DNA of 64,000 nucleotides from Bacteroidales bacterium (GTDB lineage: Bacteria; Bacteroidota; Bacteroidia; Bacteroidales; ML635J-15). The stretch spans positions 35,422 through 99,421 of the forward strand of contig QKHS01000089.1 of assembly GCA_003249955.1 (NCBI GenBank). Direction: 5' to 3'. The notes beneath the pieces were generated by a model. That model was not told where the DNA came from and searched no databases. It saw nothing but the letters and a program-made list of their open reading frames with translations. Numbering within the stretch: the stretch's first letter is position 1; each line of letters starts with the position of its first letter. Below are positions 50,784 to 60,874 of the stretch, piece by piece. The translations under genes and the position numbers were made by a program.

Positions 50784-52700
50784 TTACTGTAAATCAATCT
50801 TTAGCCCGACTTTAAAAACCGGTTCCCCGTCAATCATTGTAAAAGAGTCGTCCAGATTTTCTATATTCTGGCCCAGAATATTTCCGGCATTAAGAAATAC
50901 ATTGTATTTATTGTCATAGCAGATTGTAATTCCGGCATCTAATTTTTGATAATCACCAAGTTCTGTTAAAAGCCCGTCCGGGTTTGTGTCGTCTATCGAA
51001 GTGTCAGGCTGCCAGTTCCATGCACTTCTGTTAAATACTGTCCTTAAACTGACGAATTCGCTAAGTGTCAGTTTGCTGCCAATATGTTGTTTACCGGTAA
51101 TTTTAATATTAAAGCTTTGTCCCGGGTTGTAAGGCAACTGCTGCGAAATATCTGAATTTACAATGTTTTTCGAGTAGTTATATGATGCATTAAGGCTGTA
51201 GTTATCAATAAAGAACCAGCGTAGCCCTGTTTCGCCTGTAATAATCTGGGCTTTTAAGATATTCTCACGCATCCATACATTAATGTTCGTGTCTTTTTCC
51301 CACTGGCCCTGGTAAACGGGAACAATCATATTCGAAATGTCCGAGTAAAATGCAGAAACTGTAATAAACAAATTGTTTTTAATGTTAACATCTGTGCAAA
51401 ATGAATATGTTGAGCTGTATTCCGGTTTTAAATCAGGATTCCCGAACCTGTATGCAGTACCTCCATGTCCGTAGCCTTCTTCGTACAGTTCCTGAACATT
51501 GGGTGAGTGAAATCCGCGGCTGTATGACAGTCTGAAGTTTAGCGGGTCGGATAGTTTGTAAAGTAATGCAAGTTTAGGAGAAAATACGGGGTCATTATTT
51601 TGCACGACATCCATTCTAAGAGAGCCCTCTGCTATCAGTTTTTCTTTAATTATAAGTTCATCCTGCAGAAAAACTCCTAACAATCTCTGAACATTTTTTG
51701 CAACATTGCTTCTGGTAAAATTATTCAGGGAGAAATCAGTTCCGGCAGTTATCCTGTTGCTTTTCCCGGTTTTATTCTGATAAAATATTTCAGGCCTGAA
51801 AAGTTGGTTATTCTCTTCACTTGTTTCGGCAAACCATGAAGTGTATGATGCTTTTGCACTTATAAGGGAACGGTCATTAATCTGATAATTTAATGTCATG
51901 CTTGGAATAAACAAATTGCTCCTGCTTTCAGAATCCTGCCATTGCATTGAGTTGCTTATGTTTTTGATCCATGCATCCAGACTTATTCCGGAGCCAATTC
52001 TCGAAGTAAGCCTTGTTGACATATTCATACATGAATACCCGGTTTTGCCTATACGATGAGCAGGTGAAATGAGAGGAGTTCCGTCGGATTCTTCATATTC
52101 AATAAAATTGTAAATTCCTGTTTTGTCATTTAATGGAGTTTTTACTGATGCGCCACCTCTGTATGTGTTGTAACTTCCGATATCTCCGTATATGCTTGCA
52201 GAAGGCTCACTACCTGCACTTTTTGTTATAATATTTATAACCCCGCCAATTGCATCGCTCCCGTACTGCGCCGATGACGCGGTTTTTATTATTTCGATTC
52301 TCTCGATTTCTTCAACCGGCACATAGCTCATGTTTTGGCCCGTGTGCATATGATCGCTTAAAATTTTAACACCGTTTATAAGAACCAGCGTGTATTGGGG
52401 CGGAAAACCGTTTAAACTTGCAATACTCCTTTTCGGAAAGCCTGAGCCTGTTCCTGTTTCGATGTTAATACCGGCAACATAGTCCAGAATCTCGCCGATA
52501 TCATTGGCTTTTAATTGCTCAATTTCTGTTTTGCTTATTACCCTTACTATTTCAGGACTGTTTTTTAACAGACGCTCGCTTCTGGAAGCTGTAACTTCAA
52601 CTTCGTTAAGCATTATTGTGTCGTTTTGTGATTTTACTGTTAAAACTGAAACAAACATTAGTGTGAAACTAATTAATACTCTTAAACTATTTTTTGCCAT
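50784..52700 (-). CDS. TonB-dependent outer-membrane receptor
   Basis: A 638-residue receptor. Signal peptide at 1-24. The plug domain (about 28-155) has TIMLNEVEVTASRSE, SIASLNGFPPQYTLVLINGV and IKTASSAQYGSDAIGGVINI. The barrel follows, including NFRLSYSRGFHSPNVQELY, and ends near KVGLKIDLQ. The plug shape is that of BtuB/FepA-type receptors for metal chelates or cofactors. Upstream lie an AraC-type regulator (110 bp away) and a solute symporter on the same strand. A perfect inverted repeat at 52775-52800 lies in that gap, so its expression may be controlled by the neighbour. Ligand unknown. Confidence 0.9.
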   Translation of the reverse strand: MAKNSLRVLISFTLMFVSVLTVKSQNDTIMLNEVEVTASRSERLLKNSPEIVRVISKTEIEQLKANDIGEILDYVAGINIETGTGSGFPKRSIASLNGFPPQYTLVLINGVKILSDHMHTGQNMSYVPVEEIERIEIIKTASSAQYGSDAIGGVINIITKSAGSEPSASIYGDIGSYNTYRGGASVKTPLNDKTGIYNFIEYEESDGTPLISPAHRIGKTGYSCMNMSTRLTSRIGSGISLDAWIKNISNSMQWQDSESRSNLFIPSMTLNYQINDRSLISAKASYTSWFAETSEENNQLFRPEIFYQNKTGKSNRITAGTDFSLNNFTRSNVAKNVQRLLGVFLQDELIIKEKLIAEGSLRMDVVQNNDPVFSPKLALLYKLSDPLNFRLSYSRGFHSPNVQELYEEGYGHGGTAYRFGNPDLKPEYSSTYSFCTDVNIKNNLFITVSAFYSDISNMIVPVYQGQWEKDTNINVWMRENILKAQIITGETGLRWFFIDNYSLNASYNYSKNIVNSDISQQLPYNPGQSFNIKITGKQHIGSKLTLSEFVSLRTVFNRSAWNWQPDTSIDDTNPDGLLTELGDYQKLDAGITICYDNKYNVFLNAGNILGQNIENLDDSFTMIDGEPVFKVGLKIDLQ

Positions 52701-52774
52701 CGTGAATATAAATTATTGTTAATAATGAATTATCGGCAAAATAGAACTATTTGTATTAAGTAATCGTTAAGCGT

Positions 52775-52800
52775 TTGTCCTAACAGACCGGTTAGGACAA
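52775..52800. promoter_or_regulatory. Perfect 10-bp inverted repeat between AraC-type regulator and TonB receptor
   Basis: TTGTCCTAAC (52775-52784) and GTTAGGACAA (52791-52800) are exact complements with a 6-base centre AGACCG. No T-run follows on the minus strand, so a terminator is less likely than an operator. A dimeric regulator could bind it. Confidence 0.5.
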
Positions 52801-52811
52801 AATTATGTATT

Positions 52812-53924
52812 TTATAATTGGCTGATAATCAAATATTTGATGAATTGTGACGGTGTTTGTCCCGTTTGTTTTTTAAAAATATCAAAAAAAGCTGATTTGG
52901 AATTGAACCCACACTCATAGGCAATTGCCGTCAGAGTCAGGTCGTGTTGCGCGTTATTACGGCATTTTTCAATAAATTCCTTAACTCTGAATGAATTAAT
53001 ATAGTCGTAGAAGTTTTCTTTTTTTAAGGAGTTTATAGATGCAGAGATTTTTATTTCCTGAATTCCCGATATTTCTGAAAGTTCGTAAAGGCTTAATCTT
53101 GGCCTAAGATATGGTTTTTTGGTTTTCATAACATCTTCAAGGTTTTGCATAATGTTTTCCAGTTCAGATTTTTCAGATTCTGACAGGTTCTGATTTACCG
53201 GTTTTGGAGATTCGTAATTATGCACGGTAAATAAATCTGTTTTCTGAAGTCCGAACAATCCGGCATACAAAAGGGATAATGATATTATGACACTTGCTGA
53301 ACTAAAAGCAGTTTGGATATTTACAAAATCAGTCAACCGGGAAAGAACAAGCAAAGCGAGAAATAAAATAAATGCAGCAAGTAACCCGATAATAAAACGC
53401 CTGAAAACCACAAAATCGCTGTTGCTTATTTCCGAAATCTGTTCCAGCGAAATCTGTTTAAGTTTTTTTATTGACAGAAGGCTTAAAATAAGGTATAGCG
53501 GACAGGCAAAAATTATAAATATTTCCGAAATATTGACAAATGTACTTTTTGACCAAAACCCGCCGGGATGATAAAATACAGAAAAACCGATATTTGTAAA
53601 AAGCGGAAACAAAATAAAAATAATAAACGGGATACTAAGGTATATAGCTCTTTTTAACAGTCTCTTTTTGTCAAAATAAAGCGAATCGGCAAATAATAGA
53701 GCTGCCGGTAACTGAAAAATAAAAATCAGTTGGTTGGCGTAGCTTAGAAGTCCCGGAGCTTCTTTGTGGTCGGTAAGCCGGTGGAAAATAAATATGTTGA
53801 TTCCCAAAACAATAAGCCAGATTGCAAGAATATAATTAGGTAGGGTCTTATTTTTACGGAAAAGTATCACTAATCCTAAAAAAACAGAAATAATTGAACC
53901 TATATGGTAAAAATCGGGCATCAT
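52812..53924 (-). CDS. AraC-family regulator with multi-span membrane N-terminal domain
   Basis: About 370 residues from the ATG at 53924. The first 220 residues hold about seven hydrophobic segments (for example IGSIISVFLGLVILF and LLAAFILFLALLVLSRL). The C-terminal 100 residues are an AraC-type double helix-turn-helix: LSLYELSEISGIQEIKISAS and LTLTAIAYECGFNSKSAFFDIFKKQTGQTPSQF. Membrane-bound AraC-type regulators of this type occur in Bacteroidota; they sense signals at the membrane and act on nearby genes. The longer start at 54074 overlaps the symporter gene by 53 bp, and family members begin at the first membrane segment, so I prefer 53924. The start is uncertain. It lies next to a TonB receptor and a symporter, probable targets. 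Confidence 0.85.
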   Translation of the reverse strand: MMPDFYHIGSIISVFLGLVILFRKNKTLPNYILAIWLIVLGINIFIFHRLTDHKEAPGLLSYANQLIFIFQLPAALLFADSLYFDKKRLLKRAIYLSIPFIIFILFPLFTNIGFSVFYHPGGFWSKSTFVNISEIFIIFACPLYLILSLLSIKKLKQISLEQISEISNSDFVVFRRFIIGLLAAFILFLALLVLSRLTDFVNIQTAFSSASVIISLSLLYAGLFGLQKTDLFTVHNYESPKPVNQNLSESEKSELENIMQNLEDVMKTKKPYLRPRLSLYELSEISGIQEIKISASINSLKKENFYDYINSFRVKEFIEKCRNNAQHDLTLTAIAYECGFNSKSAFFDIFKKQTGQTPSQFIKYLIISQL

Positions 53925-54021
53925 AATGTGCATCAAAATTAATATAATTGACGGGATTAAATAAATTATGAAAAAGAAATAATGATTTGATAATGTAGGA
54001 CAATAACTTCTGTAAACAGAA

Positions 54022-55446
54022 TCAGCTATGTCTTGTTTTAAGTTTTTTAATCCATATCCCGATAAACATTGCAATTGTGGCTACAAGTGTTGCCGGAACA
54101 AAAGCAATTTTAAGAATACCGCTGTTTCCGGTAATAAAACCGTAAGCAAACATTACGCTTATGACTATGGTTCCTGAAAGTACACTTGCAAATGCAGCAT
54201 ATTTATAGGAGTACACATCTTTTTTTATGAGTGCCAGCAGACATACGGGGGTGAACAGTATGTTAAGTGTGATTCCGGCAATAAACAGTTCTACAATATC
54301 AGGCAGATAAAGTGCCATTCCCAGACATGCCGCACCGAAAACTATTACTGCAATTCTTACTTTTTTAAATGTTTTTTCTTTTGGCTCGTCAATGTCCCGG
54401 AACGATTTGAAATCGCGAACGGCTGTCATAGCAACAATGTTAAGAAAACTGTCGGCTGATGACATAAGGGCTGATAGAAGGCCTATGATTGCAAAACCAA
54501 GGAAAAACTGATTTGTATTGCTTTCGAGAAACAGGTGTGTTGCATGATCGGGGTCTATTCCGCCACCGAAGTCAGCCCGCAGAGCCATACCTACCAACGG
54601 AAAAATAATATAAAACGGTAGCATTCCCAGACCGCTGATAAGGCTGTTTCTTTTTGCCGTTTTTTCGGAATTTGCGGCAAGTGTCCTTTGCCAGATATCC
54701 ATTCGGGTAAGCACCGACGGGCTAAGAAGCAGAGGTAAGCCAATCAGGAAAATCCAGCCTTCGTGAGTCCCGTTCAGAAACGAGGCAGGAAGTTGTTTCA
54801 GGCTTTCAAATCCCTGTGTGTCGCGCCATACGCCGGGAATAAAAATTGTGATTATCATAATTATAATTACCACGAATTGAATGGAATCTGTAATAATTAC
54901 TCCGGACAGACCGGCAAATGCTGTGTAAAAGATTACTACAACAAACGAAATTGCAGCAGCCCACACATACCCCACGTTAAACGCGTAGTGCAGCAGTGTT
55001 GCCATTCCCACGAACTGGGCAGCAGTAAGGAAGAAAAAGATTACAATATTTATCCCGCTTATTAGTGCTGAAAATGATTTGGGAAATGCAGATCTTTTAT
55101 GATTTTTAAGAAAAGATTTGTTTAAAAATTCGGCAAATGAGTAAATGTTTTGTTCAGCACCTGTTCTCCGGATTTTTCCGGCAAAAAAGTACAAAATAAA
55201 AAATCCCAGCACGTAAGACAGGCCGATTGCCACCGCTGCAAAACCGGAAGTGTATCCCATTGCAATTAAGCCCATGCTTACCCCGCCACCCACGAATGTT
55301 GCCAGAGTGGTAAAAATCAATGGCAGAAGTTTCGTGTTTCGCCCGTTGATAAGGTATTTTTCGTAATCTTTACTGTTTATTGATTTAATGGTAAAAATCA
55401 CCAGAAGTATTGTGTAAACTGCAATCCAGAAAACAAACCAGTTCAT
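54022..55446 (-). CDS. Sodium:solute symporter family protein
   Basis: A 474-residue inner-membrane protein with about 13 transmembrane segments. It begins with a typical SSS opening helix (FVFWIAVYTILLVIFTI), then FVGGGVSMGLIAMGYTSG, the FYTAFAGLSGVIITDSIQ segment, the ALMSSADSFLNIVAMTAV segment with the conserved SSADS motif, and a C-terminal helix. It imports an organic solute with sodium. The substrate cannot be predicted from the motifs. A TAnnTTTG promoter lies 20 bp upstream, so it is the first gene of a possible symporter-AraC unit. Confidence 0.9.
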   Translation of the reverse strand: MNWFVFWIAVYTILLVIFTIKSINSKDYEKYLINGRNTKLLPLIFTTLATFVGGGVSMGLIAMGYTSGFAAVAIGLSYVLGFFILYFFAGKIRRTGAEQNIYSFAEFLNKSFLKNHKRSAFPKSFSALISGINIVIFFFLTAAQFVGMATLLHYAFNVGYVWAAAISFVVVIFYTAFAGLSGVIITDSIQFVVIIIMIITIFIPGVWRDTQGFESLKQLPASFLNGTHEGWIFLIGLPLLLSPSVLTRMDIWQRTLAANSEKTAKRNSLISGLGMLPFYIIFPLVGMALRADFGGGIDPDHATHLFLESNTNQFFLGFAIIGLLSALMSSADSFLNIVAMTAVRDFKSFRDIDEPKEKTFKKVRIAVIVFGAACLGMALYLPDIVELFIAGITLNILFTPVCLLALIKKDVYSYKYAAFASVLSGTIVISVMFAYGFITGNSGILKIAFVPATLVATIAMFIGIWIKKLKTRHS

Positions 55447-55466
55447 AATGCAATGCTTTTATGATA

Positions 55467-55474
55467 CAAAAATA
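55467..55474 (-). promoter_or_regulatory. Promoter -7 box of the symporter
   Basis: The minus strand reads TATTTTTG, matching TAnnTTTG, giving a leader of about 14 bases. Confidence 0.45.
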
Positions 55475-55604
55475 AAAAAAAATGTGAAGATGTAAATGGA
55501 TAGAAAATGTGTCGGAGATTTGAAAGAAGTAATAGTCGATATGTTCTTTCTTTTAAGTATTGAAAATATATTTTGTGGTTATAAGATTTATGGTTGATGT
55601 TTTG

Positions 55605-55612
55605 TATATTTG
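55605..55612 (+). promoter_or_regulatory. Promoter -7 box of the 55672 gene
   Basis: TATATTTG followed by C is an exact match to TAnnTTTG. The leader would be about 50 bases. Confidence 0.5.
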
Positions 55613-55671
55613 CTCCGATTGTTATTTGTTTAAAATTGGTAGTTGATATTTAGGATATAAATTAGTTTATT

Positions 55672-58041
55672 ATGAAAAGAAGATTAATGTTGTGTTTTAT
55701 TGCAGTTATTACTATTCAATGTTTACTAGCTCAACCTGTTATCACAGGTACTGGCATTATACCAGAGGTAGGAGATTGCATCGAAATTAGATATCTTTAT
55801 CCTGAAACTATGAATATAAATGGCTCTGGACCGGATGATCAAAAGATTTGGGACTTTTCGGGTGCAAGTATTGTTGAGACTATTAACCCGATAACAGTTT
55901 CTTATTCTGATCCTGCGGGAACTTTGTTTGAATTATCTCATCTCGATGCAAATTTAGTTGCTAGTCAGAGTGGTGAGTTTAATCTGTATTATTATAAAAA
56001 AACAAATAATTCACTTTCGCTAAAAGGAGCTTATACTACTTTTGATTCTAAGAATTATGGTAGTGATTCCATTTTAACAGAGGCTTTCCCGCTAACACTG
56101 GGAGAGCACGTTTTAAGTAGTTATTCGGGAAATAATTTCTTTACACCCTATGGTAGTTCTGATTTTCTTATTACGAATGGAGAGGTGGATATGGTTGCAG
56201 ATCAGTATGGTACACTAATAACATATAACGGATCAGTTTTTAATAATGTGACTCGAGTAAAGATTACTTTTAGTGAAGTTCAAGATCTTGTGACTAATGG
56301 CGATACAATTCCTTCGGGCACTATGGAACAGACTGACTATGTTTGGTATCACGAAAATATTACTGGTGAAATACTTCGTTTTATTGAAATAGCAGACACT
56401 GCTTTTACATATTGCAGGACTCTTATTTACCACGAAAACAATGAAATAGTTGATTTAAATGTAAATGAAGCAGTACAGGATGTGCATCTTTGTATGGGGG
56501 TGTCAGAACAGGGGGTAATAAATAACCTTTCACCGACAATGACAGTTTCTGATTTGTTTGAAAACGAACACATTGTTTATTTAAACTGGTCAGTTACAGA
56601 CTTTGTGGAAAATCAAACGGGAGCTTATGATGCTGTCGCCACTTTTCAATTGCCTGAAGGACTAAATCAGCCGGCAACACCAATTGATCTGGAAATTCAT
56701 GCAAGTGTGTATGTTCATGAACCGTTTTACACGGAACAAAGCATTGAAATCTGTGAAAACACCGGCTATGTGTTTAACGATAGTATAATATCAGTATCGG
56801 GCACTTACACTTATTTCGGCGAGTCTGTTTATGGATGTGATAGTACTGTGGTTATGAATATAACTGTAGAGTCGGCTCCTATTCAGATAACAATTTCACA
56901 AATACCGGAGAATCATTTCCTTCTGGATGGTGAGTTTGGACAAATTTCGATTTTAAACAGTCAGCAGGATATAAATTACCGTGTAGTTTGTAATGGATTA
57001 ACCGTTAGTGAAAACATTACCGGAAATGGAGATGTTATTATTTTGGGAAGTGAGTTTACAGCAGGATATTATGAAATATGGAGCGAAGCAGAAAATGGTT
57101 GTAGTTATTTACAGGGTAGTGCGATATTTAACGGGTATGGTATTTCTGCTTTTGCTGTAAAGCAAGACAGTGGATCTGCATTTAATGCAGGAGAAGTTTT
57201 ATTTAAACTTTATTGTGAAGGTATTGATGAGGATTATAATTCTGTTATGCTATATTTTGGAGAATCTTTTATAGAAGATAATGGTATGGGTTTTTTTCCG
57301 GTGCCATTCAGTGCTACTTGTTATCTGAGTTCTACAATTGTTGACTCTGTTTTAGCGACTATGTATGTGGCAAATATTTTCTATGATTCAGCTATTATTT
57401 TTGATGAGGCTACCGGAATCAACTACTCAGATTGGCAGCATATTATTGCCGGAATATCTCATCCGCTGTTGATTGCAAGTCAGGGTACAAATACTGTTTC
57501 TGGCACAGTTTCCGGTTTAGAAATTCAAAAGAATGATTATAATGTAATGAATTTGGCAGTTATAATGCGAAATTCTGATGATCAGGAAATTATTGGCGTT
57601 TCTCTTACCGATGAATCTGGATTGTATAAGTTTGTAAATGTGCCGGATAATTCAGATTTGGAATTTTTTGTTACAAACCCTGAGCATCCGCAATGGATTC
57701 CCGGTAGTATATCAACAAATGATAATCAAAACTATATTCTCAATTTTATTATTGATGATCAAACTGTTTATCCTGAAGTAACTTCATTTATTGAGGCTCC
57801 GGAACAAATTGGGTTTAAGCTTGAGGTTTTCCCAAATCCTGCATTAAATTATATCGAATTTAATGCATTACCACAGAAAGGAACCATTTTAGTTTTTGAT
57901 GAGAATGGAAATATAGTTTGTATGAAGCAGATTGGACAAAAGAATACTATCCCGATTAATGATTTAACCACTGGAACTTATGTAGTGATAGTTTACAACG
58001 GAAAAGAAATATTTGGAACAGCGAAGTTTGTTAAAAATTAA
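55672..58041 (+). CDS. Secreted T9SS type A sorting-domain protein, function unknown
   Basis: A 789-residue exported protein. Signal peptide at 1-20 (TIQCLLAQ). The first 270 residues match a domain I do not know, with DCIEIRYLYPE and GPDDQKIWDFSGA. A middle Ig-like segment with ICENTGYVFNDSIISVSGTYTY is followed by a carboxypeptidase-regulatory-like beta-sandwich (VSGTVSGLEI, then GLYKFVNVPDNSDLEFFV, about 605-675). The end is a T9SS type A sorting domain (LEVFPNPALNYIEFN, then GTYVVIVYNGKE). Codon use is slightly more AT-rich than in the other T9SS genes. It stands alone with its own promoter. Confidence 0.75.
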   Translation: MKRRLMLCFIAVITIQCLLAQPVITGTGIIPEVGDCIEIRYLYPETMNINGSGPDDQKIWDFSGASIVETINPITVSYSDPAGTLFELSHLDANLVASQSGEFNLYYYKKTNNSLSLKGAYTTFDSKNYGSDSILTEAFPLTLGEHVLSSYSGNNFFTPYGSSDFLITNGEVDMVADQYGTLITYNGSVFNNVTRVKITFSEVQDLVTNGDTIPSGTMEQTDYVWYHENITGEILRFIEIADTAFTYCRTLIYHENNEIVDLNVNEAVQDVHLCMGVSEQGVINNLSPTMTVSDLFENEHIVYLNWSVTDFVENQTGAYDAVATFQLPEGLNQPATPIDLEIHASVYVHEPFYTEQSIEICENTGYVFNDSIISVSGTYTYFGESVYGCDSTVVMNITVESAPIQITISQIPENHFLLDGEFGQISILNSQQDINYRVVCNGLTVSENITGNGDVIILGSEFTAGYYEIWSEAENGCSYLQGSAIFNGYGISAFAVKQDSGSAFNAGEVLFKLYCEGIDEDYNSVMLYFGESFIEDNGMGFFPVPFSATCYLSSTIVDSVLATMYVANIFYDSAIIFDEATGINYSDWQHIIAGISHPLLIASQGTNTVSGTVSGLEIQKNDYNVMNLAVIMRNSDDQEIIGVSLTDESGLYKFVNVPDNSDLEFFVTNPEHPQWIPGSISTNDNQNYILNFIIDDQTVYPEVTSFIEAPEQIGFKLEVFPNPALNYIEFNALPQKGTILVFDENGNIVCMKQIGQKNTIPINDLTTGTYVVIVYNGKEIFGTAKFVKN

Positions 58042-58145
58042 GTAGATTGATTTGCTATAAGTTTTTTATTTCTTACAATAAGTCGTAAATATTGTCGTTT
58101 ATATATTTTAATTATAATGATCTTGCGGATTAAAATTTAATCATT

Positions 58146-58751
58146 ATGAAAAATATATCATTTGATATTATTATCCTTTTATTTTTGTTGCCATTGCGAT
58201 CTTTATGTGGTGATGTAAACGATTCTTTACCGGCAAAGCACGAGTTTTCATTTGCTTATGAAATATCGGCAGACAACAGTGTGGGCTTAAACTACGGGCT
58301 GAGAATTTCTCAGAACAACAGGATAAAGTTCGGATTAAATCTTGGCGGTGATTATTACAACAATGCACCTCTGATGAATACTGCTTATCCTACTTCGGGG
58401 TTTAACAGTGCTGCAACGTTTTTAGTTGGTTTTGAACATAACAGGGCAATTAAATCTGATTTTGTTTTTATTTCAGGAGCAAATCTCAGGCTGAATATGG
58501 ACTTTAATTATTCCAAAGTTGAGAATCCTTCTTTCCCTGTAAATTTGCAAAGTACATCCACTCTGGGTTTAAGTCCCGGACTGGCTGGAATTTTCGGAAT
58601 ATATTACAAAATATCCGAAAACTTTTTAATCGGCAGTTCTCATAATCCTTTGATAATCTACGATGAAATTTCAGGCTCAATTAATAATTCACGGGTTGTA
58701 AAAATGTATTTAACAAACATATCTGTTGTTGATCTGAGATACAGGTTCTGA
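58146..58751 (+). CDS. Exported beta-barrel-like protein, function unknown
   Basis: A 201-residue protein. Signal peptide at about 1-22 (ending SLCGDV). It has alternating strands, aromatic residues at strand ends (GLNYGLRISQNNRIKFGLNL) and a final VVDLRYRF, as in small outer-membrane barrels. No family motif recognised. It is probably independent of the upstream gene (100-bp gap), and a terminator follows. Confidence 0.6.
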   Translation: MKNISFDIIILLFLLPLRSLCGDVNDSLPAKHEFSFAYEISADNSVGLNYGLRISQNNRIKFGLNLGGDYYNNAPLMNTAYPTSGFNSAATFLVGFEHNRAIKSDFVFISGANLRLNMDFNYSKVENPSFPVNLQSTSTLGLSPGLAGIFGIYYKISENFLIGSSHNPLIIYDEISGSINNSRVVKMYLTNISVVDLRYRF

Positions 58752-58818
58752 TAGACTGACTTTTAAATGAATTTATCCTGAGGAGTCAGAACTCTTTAAA
58801 GGTATAATTTTTATTCTG

Positions 58819-58855
58819 CGCTGCATGATAGTGATGTTGTTGCGGCGTTTTTTTT
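58819..58855 (+). terminator. Rho-independent terminator
   Basis: CGCTGCA (58819-58825) pairs with TGCGGCG (58841-58847) with one G-T pair, followed by eight T. It ends the 58146 gene and isolates the defence locus. Confidence 0.75.
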
Positions 58856-59254
58856 ATAATTTTTGTTGAGTCGTCATGTTTTTGATGTAGTTATTCGGGG
58901 AAATACTGGTGCCGCTGTTAATTTAAGTTATTGTGTAGATTTCTAATAAAAAACATTAATTGTTGTTTGTTTATATAAAAAATAGTTTTAATTTTGAAAA
59001 GTGATGTTGTGAATAAAATAGGGCTTAAATTGCGAGATAAAAATATTAAATAGTCAAAATATGAATTTATTTAGCACTTCTTTGAAGTTGATGGGATATG
59101 TGCACCTTAATAAAAAATGACATGCATGATAAATTATAGTAATTATATATGAAATGATAATTGTCATGTGTGAGTTTGATAAAACTTTTGTGTTATTTAG
59201 TAGAACTCAATATATAGATAAAAATAATTATAAATAACCTTTAAAAATAAAAGA
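58856..59254 (+). other. AT-rich leader upstream of the AvcD-type gene
   Basis: About 400 bp without a credible ORF. In known AvcID systems a small RNA, AvcI, lies directly upstream of avcD and blocks the enzyme. This stretch is the place to look for such an RNA. I see no conserved fold that I can name and no clear SD or TAnnTTTG box, so an RNA is a possibility only. Confidence 0.3.
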
Positions 59255-60874
59255 ATGGCATTAGCTGTAAAAAAAAATGAGTCCAGTTCTTTAAATCAAG
59301 ATAGTAAAAAATCAACTTCAAGAGATAGGGTTAGAGCGACACATACTCAGGAAATTGTATTTGTTTTATGTGGATATATGGGTTCTAATATTAGAACTGT
59401 TGCAGAATCATTGCAGAGTGTTATGGAAAATGATTATGGTTATGAATGTCAGCGAATAAAACTTTCAAAATTTATTGAGATTAATAGACCTAAAAACTCA
59501 TATAACGCACAAGGGTCAAACGATTATATTAGGATTAAAAATTTAATTGAAGACGGTAATAGTATGCGAGATAAGTATGGAAGTGAGATATTAGTTGAAC
59601 TGGCAATAGAGAAAATAGGTCTCGACAGGTTGGATTCTGCTGAAAAAACAACAGGAGAGGAAAATGTTGAACATTTGCAATTTAAATCACAAAGGAAGTG
59701 TTATATCATAGAATCTGTAAAAAACTTATCAGAACTTTCTGTTTTAAAAGAAGTTTATAGAAATTTATTATATACTATTGGGGTGTTCTCTCCATACAAA
59801 ATTCGTCATGATAATCTTAGACATAAAGATGTTACAGAAAAAGAAATTGCAGAATTAATTGATCAAGATAGTCATGAAGAAATTCCTCATGGACAAGACG
59901 TAAGGGACACATTCACTAAAGCAGATTATTTCTTAAGATACGATAGTGCATCAAAATCATTTTTACAAGCACGTCTTAGAAGGTTTGTTCACCTAATATT
60001 TGGTTCAGAAATTATAACCCCTACAATTGATGAAACGGCAATGTATATAGCATCTTCAGCCGCATCAAATTCTGCATGCTTATCCAGACAAGTTGGTGCA
60101 TGTATTACCGACAAAAATGGTTGTATTGTTTCTATAGGATGGAATGATGTTCCGAATTTTAAAGGGAATTTATATTATCATCAGTCGTCAAGTGATATTC
60201 AAGGGAAAAATGATAATCGATGTCTAAATTTTCATAATGGTGTATGTATGAATGATGAATACAAAATCAAAATATCAAATAGATTAATTGATGAAATAAT
60301 TAAAAGCGGATTAATAAAGGAAGAAAATAAAGTTAAATTAAAAAATATTATTAATAAATCTCGTCTTAAAAGTTTAATTGAGTTTTCAAGATCAATACAT
60401 GCTGAAATGCATGCAATAATTATTGGGAGTCAAAAAACCGGAGATAAGATGATTGGAGGGAAACTTTATTGCACTACTTATCCATGTCATAATTGTGCCA
60501 GACATATCGTATTATCTGGTATTACAGAAGTTTATTACATTGAGCCATATTCAAAAAGTCTTGCAATAGACCTACACTCAGACTCATTGACGGAAGATGA
60601 AAATGATACAAATAGAGTTAAATTGTTATTATATGATGGCGTTTCTCCGAGTAGATATACACAAATGTTTAAAATGGGGGATTTAAAAAGGAAGGACTTA
60701 GAAGGTAAGGTAGTTAAAATGAACTTAAAAAAGGCCTTACCAAGGTTTACTGAGCCTTTGGAAGCATTGTATACATTAGAATCTACGGCTACAAAAAATT
60801 TAAAAGGTCTTGATTTGAATGTAAATATAAATTTAATATCTTTGTCCAATGAAAATAAAAAAGGAGTGCGATAG
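59255..60874 (+). CDS. avcD: Anti-phage dCTP deaminase (AvcD/DCD type)
   Basis: A 539-residue cytoplasmic defence enzyme. The N-terminal domain (about 30-250) is a kinase-like P-loop fold with a degenerate loop VLCGYMGSN at 37-45. The C-terminal part (about 265-440) is a cytidine/dCMP-deaminase fold with HAE at 382-384 and PCHNC at 410-414, the zinc and proton-shuttle residues. A metal-binding-like Cys/His insert (CLNFHNGVCMND at 323-334) precedes it. AvcD proteins deaminate deoxycytidine nucleotides during phage infection, starving phage replication. The 5' leader is long and AT-rich, as expected if a regulatory RNA lies there. The gene at 60849 overlaps it by 26 bp. Confidence 0.9.
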   Translation: MALAVKKNESSSLNQDSKKSTSRDRVRATHTQEIVFVLCGYMGSNIRTVAESLQSVMENDYGYECQRIKLSKFIEINRPKNSYNAQGSNDYIRIKNLIEDGNSMRDKYGSEILVELAIEKIGLDRLDSAEKTTGEENVEHLQFKSQRKCYIIESVKNLSELSVLKEVYRNLLYTIGVFSPYKIRHDNLRHKDVTEKEIAELIDQDSHEEIPHGQDVRDTFTKADYFLRYDSASKSFLQARLRRFVHLIFGSEIITPTIDETAMYIASSAASNSACLSRQVGACITDKNGCIVSIGWNDVPNFKGNLYYHQSSSDIQGKNDNRCLNFHNGVCMNDEYKIKISNRLIDEIIKSGLIKEENKVKLKNIINKSRLKSLIEFSRSIHAEMHAIIIGSQKTGDKMIGGKLYCTTYPCHNCARHIVLSGITEVYYIEPYSKSLAIDLHSDSLTEDENDTNRVKLLLYDGVSPSRYTQMFKMGDLKRKDLEGKVVKMNLKKALPRFTEPLEALYTLESTATKNLKGLDLNVNINLISLSNENKKGVR

